In this document: piece after piece, positions 21,590 through 33,159 of the stretch | Position numbering within the stretch: the stretch's first letter is position 1 | How the letters are laid out: every line of letters starts with the position of its first letter | Source of the DNA: Mixophyes australis | Taxonomy: Eukaryota; Chordata; Amphibia; Anura; Limnodynastidae | Direction of reading: 5' to 3' | NCBI GenBank assembly: GCA_036250195.1 | Contig: JAVHZZ010000011.1 | Coordinates: 54,250,811 to 54,314,810, forward strand | DNA: 64,000 nucleotides | Notes under the pieces: model-generated | What the model was told of the DNA's origin: nothing | Database searches by the model: none | What the model saw: only the letters and a program-made list of their open reading frames with translations | Translations under genes and position numbers: made by a program

Positions 21590-24342
21590 TTGCACCAAGA
21601 AGCCGGGAAATGCCACCTCCCAGGCGATAAGAGGGAGATCGTTCTAGGATCCAGTTCCCACACTCCCTGTTCTCTCAAAAATGCCAACTATTTGATGCCA
21701 GTCACCCTCAATAATTCGGATGGTTCTCTTGTATGTTCCGCCTTTGTGGATTCTGGATCCGCGGGGAACTTCTTATCCGCCACTCTCGTGTCTAAACTCC
21801 ATATTCTCTTCCAATCATTGCCACAGCCCCTGGTACTGACTGCAGTGGATGGTAATTGTGTCAGCAACAGTTCCGTCACCTGCATCACCAGTAAACTTCA
21901 GTTGCAGTTAGGGGTTCTTCATCATGAGTGGATCAAGTTCCTAATTATTACGCAATCAGTGAATTCCAGCATCTTGGGTTTACCCTGGCTGAGGATGCAT
22001 TCTCCTTAATTTGTTTGGCACCAAGCCCAGGTCACGTCCTGGTGTCCTTCCTGCTTTCAAGGCTGTCATTCCAAGATTCCTCGTCCGGTGGTTTAGTTGC
22101 CCTGCCTTTTAACTTTTTCTCCAAGTGACACTCCCTGAACCATATTTGGATTTCTTTGATGTGTTTAGCAAGTTGGCCTCTGAAAAACTGCCTCCACACC
22201 ATCCATGGGACTGTCCTATTGAGCTTGTCCCTGGTACAACCATTCCTAAGGGTAGGGTGTACCCTTTATCCTTACCAGAGACTAAAGCCATGTCCCAGTA
22301 CATTTTCGAAAACCTTCAGCGGGGCTTTATTCAAAGGTCTTCCTCTCCTGCAGGGTCCAAATTCTTCTTGTTCTTTAGACCCTGTATTGACTAACCCTGA
22401 ATGCCATAACTATCAAGAATCACTATCAGCTCCCTCTTATTCCAGAGCTATATGAATGCATTTGCAGAGCTCAAGTCTTCACCAAACTAGACCTTAGAAG
22501 AGCCTACAACCTGGTACGCATTTGTAGAGGGGATAAGTGAAACACGGCCTTTAATATTCGTGATGGGCACTATGCGTACTTGGTAATGCCTTTCGGGCTT
22601 TGCAATGCCCCCGCTGTGTTTCAAGAAATTGTCAACGAGATCTTCAGAGACCTCCTTTATCAATCAGTAATTGTCTATCTCGATGATATTCTTGTTTTCT
22701 CTCCAGACTTGCTTTCTCATCGCAGTCATGTTAAAGTCATTCTCTCCCGTCTCTGGGCTCATTCTCTGTAATGCAAGCTTGACAAATATCTTTTTCTACG
22801 TTCTCAAATTCCCTTCCCTAGCTACCGCGTCTCGGGGATCGGTCTCCAAATGGACCCTCAGAAGATGGCATCCATCCTCAATTGGCCACAACCCTGTGGT
22901 CTTAAAGCCACCCAGCCTTTTTTTTCAATTTGCAAACTACAACCATTAATTCATCAGAGGGTTATCCTCCCTCATTGCTCCTATTACAGCCTTGACACAT
23001 AAGGGAGCCTGTTGCAAAGTCTAGCCTCAGGATGCTGTCTCTGCTTTCAAGTCCCTTAAGGAGGCCTTTATTTACGTCCCGGTGCTCAAGCTGCCTGACA
23101 AAGGGAGACCCTTTTTTTCTGGAAGTAGACGGCTCGTCTGTCGGGATAGGGGCTGTCTTATCTCAAAAATCTGGATTCTTTGAACCGTGTGGGTACCTCT
23201 CTAAAAAAAATTCTGCTTGTGAGGAATTATGGTATAGGCGATAAAGAGCTCCTGGCCATTTAGATCGCTCTGGAGGAATGGCATTACCTTTAAGATGGGG
23301 CACAACATCCTGTGACAGTGCTGACTGACCACAAGAATTTAACTTATCTACAAGAGGCACAATGCCTTAATCCCCGCCAGGCTCGCTGGTGATTTTTTTA
23401 TTGGGTTTCAGCTAATACTCACCTACTTTCCTGGTTCCAAAAATCCCATAGCTGATGCTTTATTCAGATCCTTTGATAATTCCGAATCAGTCCCGTCCAA
23501 GTAGTGGCCCTAACTAACTTTTCTGTGAATTCTCCTCTTGGACGTTCTTTCGTGAGACCTCATCTCCGCTCCAAATTGTTAAGTTGGGCACACGATTCCC
23601 AGGCGCGGGCTAAAAAATATCAGCCCGGGGGGCGCACAGGCGGCTGCATCATTGGCCGCGTCCAATGATGAGGCCGCATTGCGTGTCTAACAGCGCTGCA
23701 ACCGAGCGGCCCGGGGGACCGATGACCCCCTGCCACCCGGGCCAGCCCGGTCTGACGATTCCAAATTTGCAGGTCACTCAGGCTACAAGAAGACTGTGGC
23801 TTTTCTTTCCAGATACTATTGGTGTCCTTCTCTTGCTTTCGATGTCCACAATAATGTACAGGCCTACAGCACATGTGCACATCACAAGGTTCCCGGACAA
23901 TGCCCTCCTGGTCTTTTTATCCCTCTTCCAATCCCAGACTCCTGAATAAGTGTCACCACGGACTTTATTACTGATTTACCTAGAAGTCATGACTACAACA
24001 CTATCTGGGTTGTTGTAGATAGATTTTCTAAGATGGCTCATTTCACTCCTTGTAAAGGACTACCTTCGGCCTTTGAACTTGCACAACTATTTTTGAAGAA
24101 CATCTTCCGTCTCCACAGCTGCCCACACAAAATAATCTCTCCTCGTGGAGTTCAATTTGTGGCAAAGTTTTGGAGAGCTTTCTGTGGGAACCCTTGGAAT
24201 CAAGCTCAAATTCTCCTCTGGGTATCACCCCCATACTGAACTGGATAATCGGGATCTGGAGTGTCTTTTGCGTTGCTTCTCCTTTGAGCATCAATCTTCT
24301 TGGAGTGACCTTCTCTGTTGGGCAGAGTTTGTACATTCTTCT
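21590..24342 (+). pseudogene. Gypsy A pol (protease, RT, RNase H, integrase N-terminal part)
   Basis: Protease is recognised at 21590-22009 with the active-site block FVDSGSAGNF. RT follows: the PHHPWDCPIEL block and RVYPLSLPET near 22190-22290, then [14 protein letters not shown] and the YLDDILVF active site near 22675. RNase H shows a PFFLEVDGS block near 23110 and a TDHKN block near 23325. Integrase core is at 24000-24342. A GC-rich foreign-looking stretch at about 23583-23760 separates RNase H from integrase. Frames change repeatedly and many stops occur. Gypsy B interrupts the integrase at 24343. Confidence 0.85.
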
Positions 24343-25971
24343 TGTCACAATTCTGAATGAGGAGTACCTGTTAACGTTGACGCAGCTCAGAGGGAGGGTG
24401 CGAAGTCTAATGCGTCCCCTGGTCTTCTCCAGGAACCCCCGCAAGGAGGTATGGGTTTCGCTGCTGGGGGCACGCAGGTCGTGGTCGCTTACGGAGCCGT
24501 ATAGCGAGGTACAAAGGATAGTCACTTCGGTAACGTGCTGGCAGCGGATGATGCAAGGGAAAATCTAGAAGAGTGGTCAATCTAGCCAGGTCAGTGATGC
24601 AGGAGATAACGGTAAGAGGAGAAAATTCAGTAGCCAAGCCGGAAAACACACTGGGAACGCTGGAGCAAAGAAGACCTAATACTCTGGCACCAGCATGGTG
24701 TCAGAGTCTGACCTATATGTTCATCATCATCATTTATTTATATAGCGCCAACATATTCCGTAGCGCTTTATAATTGGGGACAAACATAGTAAACTAATGA
24801 ACAAACTGGGTAAAACAGACAAAGAGGTGAGAAGGCCCTGTTTGCAAGCTTACAATCTATTAGACAATGGGAGTTTGACACATGAGGTTAAGTCTACATT
24901 TGCAGTCGGCCCAGTCAGACTGCAAAGGTAAAAGTCCTGTAGCCGGGAATGGGAGGATGTAATGAGTGTGGATGAGAGACGCAGATCTTATGCAGAACGG
25001 AGTTGCCGAATTGGGAGATATTTTGTGACAAAAGAGGAGATGTATGTTGGTGCAGCTTTGTTAATGGCCTTGTAGGTTAGTAAGAGTATTTTATATTGGA
25101 TTCAGTAGAAAACAGGCAACCAGTGTAGAGACATACTTAGTGATTCAACAGAGGAATAACGATTTGCAAGGAAAATCAATTTTGCCGCAGCATGCAAAAT
25201 AGATTGTAGGGGTTTGAGTCTGTTTTTGGGAAGGCCAGTAACGAGGGAATTGCAATAGTCAATGCAGGAGATGATGAGTGCATGAATTAAGGTTTTTGCA
25301 GTGTCTTGCGTGAGATATGTGCGAATTCTGGAAATGTTTTTGAGATGTATGTAACATGATTTAGATATAGAGTCAATGTGGGGAACAAAGGATAGGTGTG
25401 AGTCAAGGATTACACCTAGGCAGCGAGCTTGTGGGGTGGGATTTATGGTCATGTTATCAACAGAGATAGAAATGTCAGGTATGCTCTTGTTGGTGGGTGG
25501 GAATATTATTAACTCTTTTTTAGAAAGATTAAGTTTGAGTTGGCGAGAGGACATCCAAGATGAAATGGCAGAAAGACAGTCAGTTACACGGGACAACACA
25601 GATGTCGAGAGATCAGGAGAGGATAGATAAATTTGGGTATCATCCGCATAGAGATGATACTGAAATCCAAAGGAACTTATTAGATTTCCAAGAGAAGCGG
25701 TATAGATAGAGAACAGCAGAGGACCTAGCACTGAGCCCTGCGGTACTCCAACTGATAAAGGAAGAGGAGCAGAGGTGGCCCCAGAGAAATTAACAGTGAA
25801 AGAGCCATTAGAAAGGTAGGATGAGAACCAGGATAGAACAGTGTCTTGAAGAACCAATGCTGAGAACCAATGAAATTCCGGTGGTGTGATGTCATCTGCT
25901 GTCGGCAACCAGACACGGCGGAGGAAATAGAAGGCGGCCGTCCCGAAGGAATGGAGGGACGGCGCCTGACA
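24343..25971 (-). repeat. Gypsy B 3' LTR, split by a LINE
   Basis: The LTR parts are 24343-24719 and about 25852-25971, together near 500 bp against 701 bp for the 5' LTR. An internal deletion has therefore occurred as well as the LINE insertion. The ends read TGTCACAATTC (plus-strand left) and GCGCCTGACA (right). An A/G-rich stretch ending GAGGAGGGTATAC just inside it (minus strand) is the likely polypurine tract. Confidence 0.82.
24720..25851 (-). pseudogene. 5'-truncated L2/CR1-like LINE (RT C-terminal half)
   Basis: The plus-strand left end is the (CAT)n/TTTATTTATATAGCGCC tail typical of this clade, reverse-complemented. A 268-residue open stretch on the minus strand (25908-25102, including flank at its start) carries the [16 protein letters not shown] block and the [11 protein letters not shown] active-site block. 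It then covers the thumb region and stops at 25102. The sequence begins within the RT domain, as usual for 5'-truncated target-primed insertions. It is closely related to the copy at 1490-3375 and is more intact over this part. Confidence 0.88.
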
Positions 25972-26330
25972 GTATACCCTCCTCTTTTATCAATCTGTTG
26001 TCTACGAAATTCCTTGAATAATCAAGGAGCGTGTAAGTCCGATTTATCAACCCAGGACCTCTACTCGGAACAAAACCCTTCCAGTGCACTAGGAATTGTT
26101 GACGACCATGCAGTATGCGAGAATCCAAGATCCCGGCTGACCTCATGCTCTTCGCCAGAGGAAGACTGAATGGGAGCAGGACGAGAAGGAGGCTGGAATA
26201 ATTTGTTGAGCACCAGTGGTCGTAACAGGGAGACGTGAAAGGTGTTATGGCACTTGAGAGAGGAAGGTAGACACAACTTATATCATACAGGATTGATAAC
26301 CTGTGAAATGGAGTAAGGTCCAATAAAAAG
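25972..26330 (-). pseudogene. Gypsy B pol C-terminus with chromodomain remnant
   Basis: On the minus strand, a short block reading NTFHVSLLRPL is followed by an FLVHWKGF chromodomain core, in the same order as in gypsy C pol (NAFHVSLLKPL, then FLVHWKGF). Chromodomains at the integrase C-terminus define chromoviruses. The two blocks are in different frames, so at least one indel is present. RT and integrase core are missing from B. Confidence 0.75.
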
Positions 26331-26419
26331 GGGTGCCAACTTCATTGAAGGTACTTTAAGTTTTAATTTTCTACAAGGAAATAAGGGTGTCCAGATCCAA
26401 AGATAATTCCTGGGAGACA

Positions 26420-27776
26420 AGCTCATCTTTGATTTAGTCCGCTAATCCTTGCCAAAAAGTTGCTATTAAGGCCTCATTGTTCCATTTTAATTCTGCCAGC
26501 GTGTGGAACTGCACTGCATACTGACCAACAGTGAGATTGTTACGACCCGCGGCTCCCCGACGGGCCGCCGCGGCTTGTTTCCTGCTGCCTCTGGCGTCCC
26601 GGCCGTCTCCATGATGACCAGGACGTGACTTCCGCCATCCACCTCCCGGTTGCCTGGGCAACAACCGGGACGCTCTGTCTCCCCTGCATCAGCGCCCGGT
26701 CAGCTGTCTAATAGCTGGGCGCATGCGCGCATAGGGATTTAAGGCTGCTTTTGTATTCGGGAGGGGGGTCGCTGGCACTCTACTCCTATTGGTTCCCCTC
26801 ACTACTTAATGCAGTGAGGACTGAGCCTCACTGCCAGTTATAGCTCCCAGTGTAGCTAGGCTCCTGTTCTCTGTCCCTGCTCCTGTTCTGAGTTCTCTAG
26901 TTTGACTTCCAATGTATGACCCCTGGCTTGCTTCTGGACCTTTTTGGATTGCCTGTGACCTTGACCTTGGCTTGTTCTCTGAATTCGTTTTCCTCCTGCC
27001 GACCCCCGACCTTTGCCTGGACCTTACCCTGCTGTCTGCTATTGCCCTCTGACCTCGGCCTGTTTACTGGACTCCATGTCTACCTCCTATCTGGCCCTCG
27101 CCAGCTCTATGGCAACATCATAAACTTGTACTACTCTGAGTTCAAGTCCTCGGGGCATCTGAGTACCTGTGAGCGCATCCAGCTCTACAGGAAAGGCGGC
27201 TTGCCAGTTTGCCAGTCTTTTGCCTGTTCTTCAAGTTTATGGTGTTCCCTGTTAGCCATAACAAAGATTACCCTGGAGGGGGATTCAAAAGACCTGAAGC
27301 TGCAGAAGACAGTCTCCCAGGTTCGTCAAAAACCTTCCTAAAAGCTTCTATGAAGGACGCAGAATTTCCAAGAAGGGAATCATTACGTTCCCAGAGAGGA
27401 AAAGCTTGTCCACTTAAAAGAGTTAGAAAGGCTACCTTTGTTCGTTCAGAAGGAAAAGCCCTGGGATTGCATTCGAATTGAATAGCGCATAGCATAAGGA
27501 AGCCTCTGCACTTTTTAGGGTCACCATCAAATTTTTCCGGAGGTGGAATATGCAAACTGGAATGTGAGGAAGTGGAGACTGCGGCCACAGTGGGTGATGT
27601 AACCGTAGTAGAAACTGCTGCCGTCGGGACTGTCAGAAAACTCTGCAGGGCATCCAGATGACTACCCCTTGAACACACTGTTGCAGCCGAGCTTGATCAG
27701 TCTCTTGTTGCTCTACCCATTGTGCTAGATGAAGGAGAAGATTACGGGCCGAAGGTTCACCTGTTCCTTCAGTAGA
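26420..27776 (-). pseudogene. Gypsy B gag, split by a solo LTR
   Basis: ATG at 27777-27779 (minus) begins a frame with a Gln-rich N-terminus. The capsid part at 27678-27268 holds CRGFL, SERTKVAFL, LWERND and FDEPGR blocks, matching gypsy C gag in order. The next block, TVGQYAVQFHTL then FWQGL, is at 26537-26434 on the far side of the solo LTR. Gag stops being recognisable below about 26434, where the large deletion begins. Confidence 0.8.
26538..27263 (+). repeat. Solo LTR (726 bp) inserted in gypsy B gag
   Basis: The block starts TGTTACGACC, ends GCCATAACA and separates two contiguous pieces of gag. The flanks are GAGAT (26533-26537) and AAGAT (27264-27268), a 5-bp duplication with one mismatch. 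No internal coding sequence is present, so it is a solo LTR from recombination. A TATA-like TTTAAGG near 26738 and a C/T-rich second half resembling the gypsy A LTR suggest plus orientation and a related family. Confidence 0.78.
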
Positions 27777-27780
27777 CATG

Positions 27781-27790
27781 GCCAGAGTAT
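27781..27790 (-). promoter_or_regulatory. Gypsy B self-primer binding site
   Basis: On the minus strand ATACTCTGGC lies 2 nt after the LTR and 1 nt before the gag ATG. Its exact reverse complement GCCAGAGTAT is in the LTR at 28245-28254 (minus), a perfect 10-bp pairing. A TATA-like TATAGATC lies about 30 bp further upstream. Confidence 0.75.
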
Positions 27791-27792
27791 AC

Positions 27793-28493
27793 TGTTACAA
27801 TTTTGAATGAAGGGTACCTGCTAACGTTGACACAGCTCAGATACAGGGTGCGGACTCTAACGCGTCCCCTGGTCTAATCCAGGAACCCCCGCAAGGAGGT
27901 ATGTGTTTCTTTGCTGGGGGCGCGCAGGTCTCGGTCCCTTACGGAGCCGTATAGCGAGGTACAAAGTGTAGTCAGGTAAGGCGGTTCGGTAACGTGCTGG
28001 CAGCAGATGATGTTGGGGAGAATCCAGAAGAATGGTCAATCTAGCCGGGACAGTGATGCAGGAGATAAGGGTACACAGGAGAGTCCAATAGAATAGTCAG
28101 GCAATCTGGGTCGGTAATAGTATGCACAGGGGAGAATCCAAGGAGATTTGTCAGGCAAGCCAGGTCAATGAGAATACAGAAGAGGAGAATAGTCAGTAGC
28201 CAAGCCGGAAAACACACTGGAAACGCTGGAGTAAGGAAAACCTAATACTCTGGCACCAGCATGGTGTCAGTCTGATCTATATGCTGCTGAGAACCAATGA
28301 AATGCCGGTGGAGTGATGTCATCTGCCGCCGCCGGCGATCCGATTAGCGTCCCGTTGCCTAGCAATGGGACACGCCTGCGCAGTGGAGCAGGCAATAGAG
28401 CCTGAAGTCTCGCGACTGGTTGCCAGGCAACCAGACGCGGTGGAGGAAATGGAAAGCGGCAGTTCCGAAGGAGCGGAGGGATGGGGCCTGACA
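27793..28493 (-). repeat. Gypsy B 5' LTR
   Basis: This 701-bp repeat begins TGTCAGGCCCC and ends TTGTAACA on the minus strand. It shares long stretches with 24343-24719 and 25852-25971. Confidence 0.85.
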
Positions 28494-28498
28494 CTTCT

Positions 28499-28765
28499 AT
28501 GGGTTCTGCTCCATTCTTTACTGATATGGTAGGCATCCTACACCTCCCTCCTTGCAAGAGGTTTCTGTCCTGCCGTTCCAGCTGCAGATGCTCTGACACA
28601 TGATCTTTCACAAATCTGGTTCCAGACTCGAGCAAAACTTTTGGAGGCCTCTATGCGTTATAAGGGTGCTGCTGATCGCCATCGTAGGAACAATCCTGTT
28701 CTAAAATGCTGGTGCCAGTTGGAGATCGAGTATGGTTATCCACTCACAACCTCAGACTCCATGTC
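28499..28765 (+). pseudogene. Gypsy A integrase C-terminal fragment
   Basis: This is the continuation of gypsy A pol beyond gypsy B. Only scattered similarity remains, including a short RYKGAADRHRR stretch near 28655-28690 resembling the region after the integrase core (YKSFADKKRR in gypsy C). The chromodomain and polypurine region are gone, deleted into the 3' LTR. Confidence 0.55.
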
Positions 28766-29084
28766 CATTCTCTGTGATCTCGGCCTGTCTGACTTCTCTG
28801 TGGATCTCCCTTCAGTACCTCCTGTTCCCCTTTGGTTGCTGACCCAGGCCGTTCTGACCACTCTTAATCATTACTCTGGTAACTGTCTAGGAGGACCGCA
28901 ACCTGCGTACCCTGTGCAGGAAAGCCCAAACCTCCTTGCGTGGGTCCCTGGTGAACACCAGGGGTACGTTAGATTCCGCACCTCCTGGATCAGTGGCAAT
29001 AATGCCAGTTAGTGGTTTCTGTGCACCCCGTAGTCCACAGTGCTCCTCGAATTTTGACAATACAGCGCTCCTCGAAGCCTGACA
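28766..29084 (+). repeat. Gypsy A 3' LTR, 5'-truncated
   Basis: Sequence from about 28766 onward matches the last part of the 5' LTR (from about 20453), including the CTCGGCCTGTCTGACTTCTC stretch. It ends GCCTGACA at 29084, directly followed by the CTAGG duplication. The U3 and R parts are missing. Confidence 0.82.
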
Positions 29085-29600
29085 CTAGGATTTTTTGGAG
29101 GCGCCACTGAAATGGGAAAGAACGCTCCAGGAGTATCTTGTCGGGGTAGAAACATTAAAGTCTAGAACCTCATTCCAGATCCTCAGTCTTGTCTGAGTTG
29201 ATATTGTAGCTCGAAAAGTAGCTATATAGTTCCAGCTCAGCCAAGAGGGGAGGTATAAAAGTAGTAGGTTGATTGATAGACAATAGGACGTCATCAGCGT
29301 ACTGCAAGATTTTATGAGTAGAGGGGCCTATGGGAATGCCAGTTATCTCCTGATTAGCTCAGATCCTGGTGGCCAAAGTCTCAATGACAAGAGCAAATAT
29401 AAGAGGAGAGAGGGGGCAACCTTGATATGTGCCATTCGAAATAGCGAAGGATTCCGAGATCAAACCATTCCCAGAGATCGTAGCAGAGGGAGAGCGGTAT
29501 AGGTCCAAGATGCCTTTCAGAAACCTACCAGATAATCCCATTGCTGTGAGCACCTCATCCATAACAGACAAGGAGATGCGGTTGAGCTCCTTTTAGCGTT
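29085..29600 (-). pseudogene. L1-type LINE ORF2: reverse transcriptase fragment
   Basis: On the minus strand the block GTYQGCPLSPLIFALVIETLA (about 29480-29370) is followed by the RT active site YADD at 29290-29301 and an SINQ-containing stretch. This is the order and spacing of L1 ORF2. Frames change between blocks, so it is decayed. Gypsy A is inserted just downstream, at 29085. Confidence 0.8.
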
Positions 29601-29721
29601 GGGAGGTTAGCGCTATGAATCCAGTGTATCAGATCAATGGCCCTTATAGTATTATCAGGGGCTTAATGCCCTGTAATGAAACCCAACTGGTCAGGATGGA
29701 GAGGGAAGGGAAGAGTGGGAA

Positions 29722-29898
29722 GAGGTTAATTGGCTGCTGTCAAAATTGACCCTAGTCTGTCTCTCTCTGTCTGTCTGTGTGTGTGCATATTAGGGAATTT
29801 AGACTGTAAGCTCCAATGGGGCAGGGACTGATGTGAATGAGTTCTCTGTACAGTGCTGCGGAATCAGTGGCGCTATATAAATAAATGATGATGATGAT
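29722..29898 (+). mobile_element. 5'-truncated SINE with L2-like tail
   Basis: From AGGTTAATTG onward the sequence parallels the body of the SINE at 50056-50385 (reverse-complemented), including TTAGGGAATTTAGACTGTAA. It ends GTGGCGCTATATAAATAAAT then (GATG)-type repeats. The tRNA-like head is absent. Confidence 0.7.
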
Positions 29899-29904
29899 GG
29901 GTTC

Positions 29905-30947
29905 AATCTGGAGGCCAAAATTTTTGCATACAGCTTCAAATCGATGCTGAGTAGGGAAATAGGCCTATAGCTAGCACAAAGAGATTAGTTTTTTCCCCAG
30001 TTTCGGGATAACAATAATGTTAGCCCTAGTGGTGGTAGATTCAAAGGAAGCTCCTTGAGCACTTCATTAAAGAATTTTGTTAGGTGCAGACCGAGAACCC
30101 CCGGCAAACGTTTTGTAGTACTGTCAGGTGAGGCCATCAGGGCCCTGAGCCGACAAAGCTTTCAGAGACTTAATGGCCACAAGGACCTCAGGCAGGGAGA
30201 AATCAGACTGCTGTGTTAGGGTGATTTTAGGGAGAGGAGAGGTTAGGACATAGTCTTTCAGGGGAGGAACTGGGAGGTCCCCATGATAAGAAAGTGCAGG
30301 AAGATTGTAGAGAGAGGAATAAATCTCTCAGAATGCTCTGACTATCGCCAATGGGTCATAAGTGATTTCGCCTGAGGAGCAATGTCTAATTTTATCAATA
30401 TGATTCAGAGCAATTTTTTTCAGTTTTCTAATCAGGACTGAGTCTGCCTTATCCACTTTTTCATAATAGTGCTGTTGGAGTTTTTGCATAGTGGTGGCCG
30501 CTCTATGAGAAAGGAGTTTGTTAAGCTGACCTTTCAGTTAGTCTACCTGAGGGAGCAGGGTCGGGTCATGGTAGGTTTGGTGCCTGGTAAAGAGCTAGGT
30601 TATTTTATATTCCCGAGAGGACACCTCCTCCGCAGCTTTTTTCTTGGAGATTGCAGTCAGGGTAATCAAATGTCATTGAATAGTGGCTTTATGGGCTTCC
30701 CAGTTAATCCCCAAGGGTACATCAGGAGCTGAGTTCTCCAAGAGATAATTAGAAATACAGGTCTTATTGTCAAGGCAGGTGGATTGATTAATCAAGAGAG
30801 AGTCATCTAAGCGCCATCTACTATGTTGTGGGTGCGGTTTAAGGAGATCCAAAAGGAAGAACACACCCAAGTGGTCAGTCCAGGAGAGAGGGGTGATGTC
30901 TGCTTGGGTCACGTGATGGGTAAGTGAGTGGGAGACATGTAGCATGT
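29905..30947 (-). pseudogene. L1-type LINE ORF2: linker between endonuclease and RT (decayed)
   Basis: This part lies between the endonuclease (30948-31466) and the RT fragment on the minus strand. Short open pieces occur, but stops and shifts are frequent and no strong motif is readable. The assignment rests on position. Confidence 0.5.
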
Positions 30948-31466
30948 CTATACATGTATATAATTGATGGGGGACCGAGAAGTGGGTTTACTCTCTGGTG
31001 CCAGAATTACACAGCCTCCATGAGTCATAGAGGAGGGGGGCGACCTGTCCAGGGCAGGATCAAGGACTACGTTGAAATCACCCCCAATGATAATATGACC
31101 CCACCCCAACCACTCAATAGATTTTAAAATTTTAGTGAAAAAAGGTTTTTGTTTCTGGTTCAGGTCATAAACCGAAGGCAGAGTAACAGGAGCGGAGCGA
31201 AGGGTGCCACCGACCAACAGAAAGTGACCCTCGTGGTCTACATAAGTATTAGAATGAAGAAAGATGACTTTGCTATGAATCGCAATAGCTATGCCCCATT
31301 TCTTACAATCTGCTGAGGCAAAGAAGTTCTGAGAAAACTGCTTAATCTGAAGTTGAGAGTGGGTTCCGGTAAGATGTGTTTCTCTTAGAAGAACGATGCG
31401 TACTCTCTCTCTCCTACAGGCGCGCAAGAGGATCATGTGCTTATGTGGAGAATTGAGGCCGTTCAT
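30948..31466 (-). pseudogene. L1-type LINE ORF2: AP-like endonuclease domain
   Basis: This segment encodes an L1-type endonuclease that would nick target DNA for target-primed reverse transcription. It opens with MNGLNSPHK, the normal L1 start with the catalytic Asn. It then has an RETHL block (the position normally holding the catalytic Glu), and later IIGGDFNVVLD with the catalytic Asp and Asn. About 172 residues are open, but the frame stops before the C-terminal SDH block. The catalytic residues visible are intact. Confidence 0.85.
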
Positions 31467-32219
31467 ATTGAGGGAATTTTTTTTTAAATCATGGCAGAGG
31501 AGAGGAGCTGAATCTCAAGAGTTTAGCTAAACACAGGTGAGGGAAATATAAACTGTTAGTTGTCCCTGAGGTAAATGGTATAAAAACAGGTAGAAAGATG
31601 AAAAATAGCCACAAGTAGAAAAAGGGGAAATGAAAGGAAGAAATAGCCCAATTGGGCGATAACCCGAAGTGAAAGGAATCCTTAGAGGATTCAAAGACAT
31701 TGTCGAAAAGCTAAGTATGGTGTAGTGAACAATGTCCGAGGGTGTGTGGGGGGTGGTTCTAAGTCTAAAAAGAGAAGCCACCAGGATTCAGGGACCCACA
31801 ATAAATTCTTTAAAGAAATTTAAGCTAACTAGAGAACAGTGTGCTGAAGAAACAAAATATAAATTAAACACTTCAGCAACTATACATGTAGAGGGGAGTG
31901 GCAAGGGGGGAGGGTAGGGTAGGAAAGGGGAGGTGGAAAAGTACAATGATCGGTAGCTTTCCAACCAGTTAATTGGAAGAATGGTGAAGTGAATGTTAAA
32001 CAATAGGACATCAGATAATATAATGCAATATGAAAAGGCAAACATTATGGTATGCTTGAAACACAAGGAAACTGAAAAATAGTGTTAAAAAGTCAAACTG
32101 TACGATCTACTAAATACTTAAGAAGTCTTGAGAAAACGATGTCTGGTAAGCAAGGCGACGAGCTCCATCTGTTGATAGAGATCACCTGTAAAATCAAATC
32201 AAGTGAAGAGCAAATGCTA

Positions 32220-33159
32220 GCAAAACTGGTGGTTCTGCATCTCAGGGGCGTCGACAAGAGGCACGGGACCACTCAGGCAGGGGAAGGGCTGAGTATTGGG
32301 CTTTGGAGATGTAGACTGGAGAGCAAGCATCACGGGAAGGATGTCCAGCTTGGTAAACAGGTCCTGACCTTGCTCCAATGTTTTAACAAAGTGAAAGGAA
32401 TTGGCAGCAGAGACTTGGAGCTGGAACGGAAAGCACCAGCGGTATCGAATATTGTGCTGGTGGGGAATTCTAGTGACTGGTTGTAGGTCTCTTCCTTTTT
32501 GGATCGTAGAAGGTACGAAGTCCTGGAACAATTAGATATCCATGTCTCGGAAGGAAATGACAGATTGGTCTCTAGTAGCTGTAAGGATGCGGCCCCTGTG
32601 CAGAAGTAATGTAAGCAAACAATGATATTGTGTGGAGGTTGGCTGCTGGTAGTCTTGGTTGGCTCTCAGTGCCCAATGATCCCGGCCCATGAGACAGCCT
32701 GCATCGGACATATCCAGAAGAAAGTGAAGGAAGAGGGCCTTGAGAAAAGCTTGGAGATCCGTTGTGACAACATCTTCTGAAACATTTCAGAGTCCTCTTG
32801 TTTTTCCTTCAAAGCCTCAACTTCAGCATGAAGGCAAGGGAGTTCCTTGTCCAGAACAGACTGGGAGCGGCAGAGGTCATCTGTTTTTGATTTCAGGGCG
32901 TCAATCCTGTTGCATAATGAGTTCAATTTGGATTTGAAGTCATTCACCGCTTTCGAGGATTTTTGATGGAATGCCACCTTAACACTTCCTTGAGGAGATT
33001 AGTCATCACTGCTTGTATCTGAGGGTCAAGTACCACATCAGTAGAGAGCAAGGGGCCCAACGCCTTATTACGCTCCGATTAAGAAGAAGAGCCTTTGTTT
33101 TTTGATCCGAAGAAATTGGCCGAAGCCCCTGGCGCAACTTTCTTTGGATTGTTAGACAT
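32220..33159 (-). pseudogene. L1-type LINE ORF1 (coiled-coil RNA-binding protein), disrupted
   Basis: The likely start is ATG at 33157-33159 (minus), followed by a Lys/Ser-rich N-terminus and a stop near 33085. A heptad-rich segment at about 32950-32740, with repeated Leu, Glu and Lys, fits the coiled coil of L1 ORF1. A C-terminal block at 32531-32300 with NIRYRWCFPFQLQV matches the end of L1 ORF1 proteins. ORF1 proteins bind LINE RNA as trimers. Stops and frameshifts break this copy. Confidence 0.7.

Larger units (their letters stand above)
24343..28493 (-). mobile_element. Gypsy B: Tf1/sushi-type element nested in gypsy A
   Basis: Both ends are flanked by CTTCT (24338-24342 and 28494-28498), a clean 5-bp duplication inside the gypsy A integrase. 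The minus-strand order is 5' LTR (27793-28493), primer site, gag, a large deletion covering most of pol, a chromodomain-region remnant, and 3' LTR (24343-25971). A LINE interrupts the 3' LTR and a solo LTR interrupts gag. Confidence 0.9.
20030..29084 (+). mobile_element. Gypsy A: decayed Tf1/sushi-type Ty3/gypsy element
   Basis: The element starts with TGTCAGGCGC and ends GCCTGACA. The 5-bp sequence CTAGG flanks both ends (20025-20029 and 29085-29089), fixing its limits. In between are a complete 5' LTR, gag, protease, RT, RNase H and integrase remnants in plus-strand order, and a truncated 3' LTR. Gypsy B is inserted in the integrase. Coding parts contain many stops and frameshifts. Removing B restores about 4.9 kb. 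The host of A is the minus-strand L1. Confidence 0.92.
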
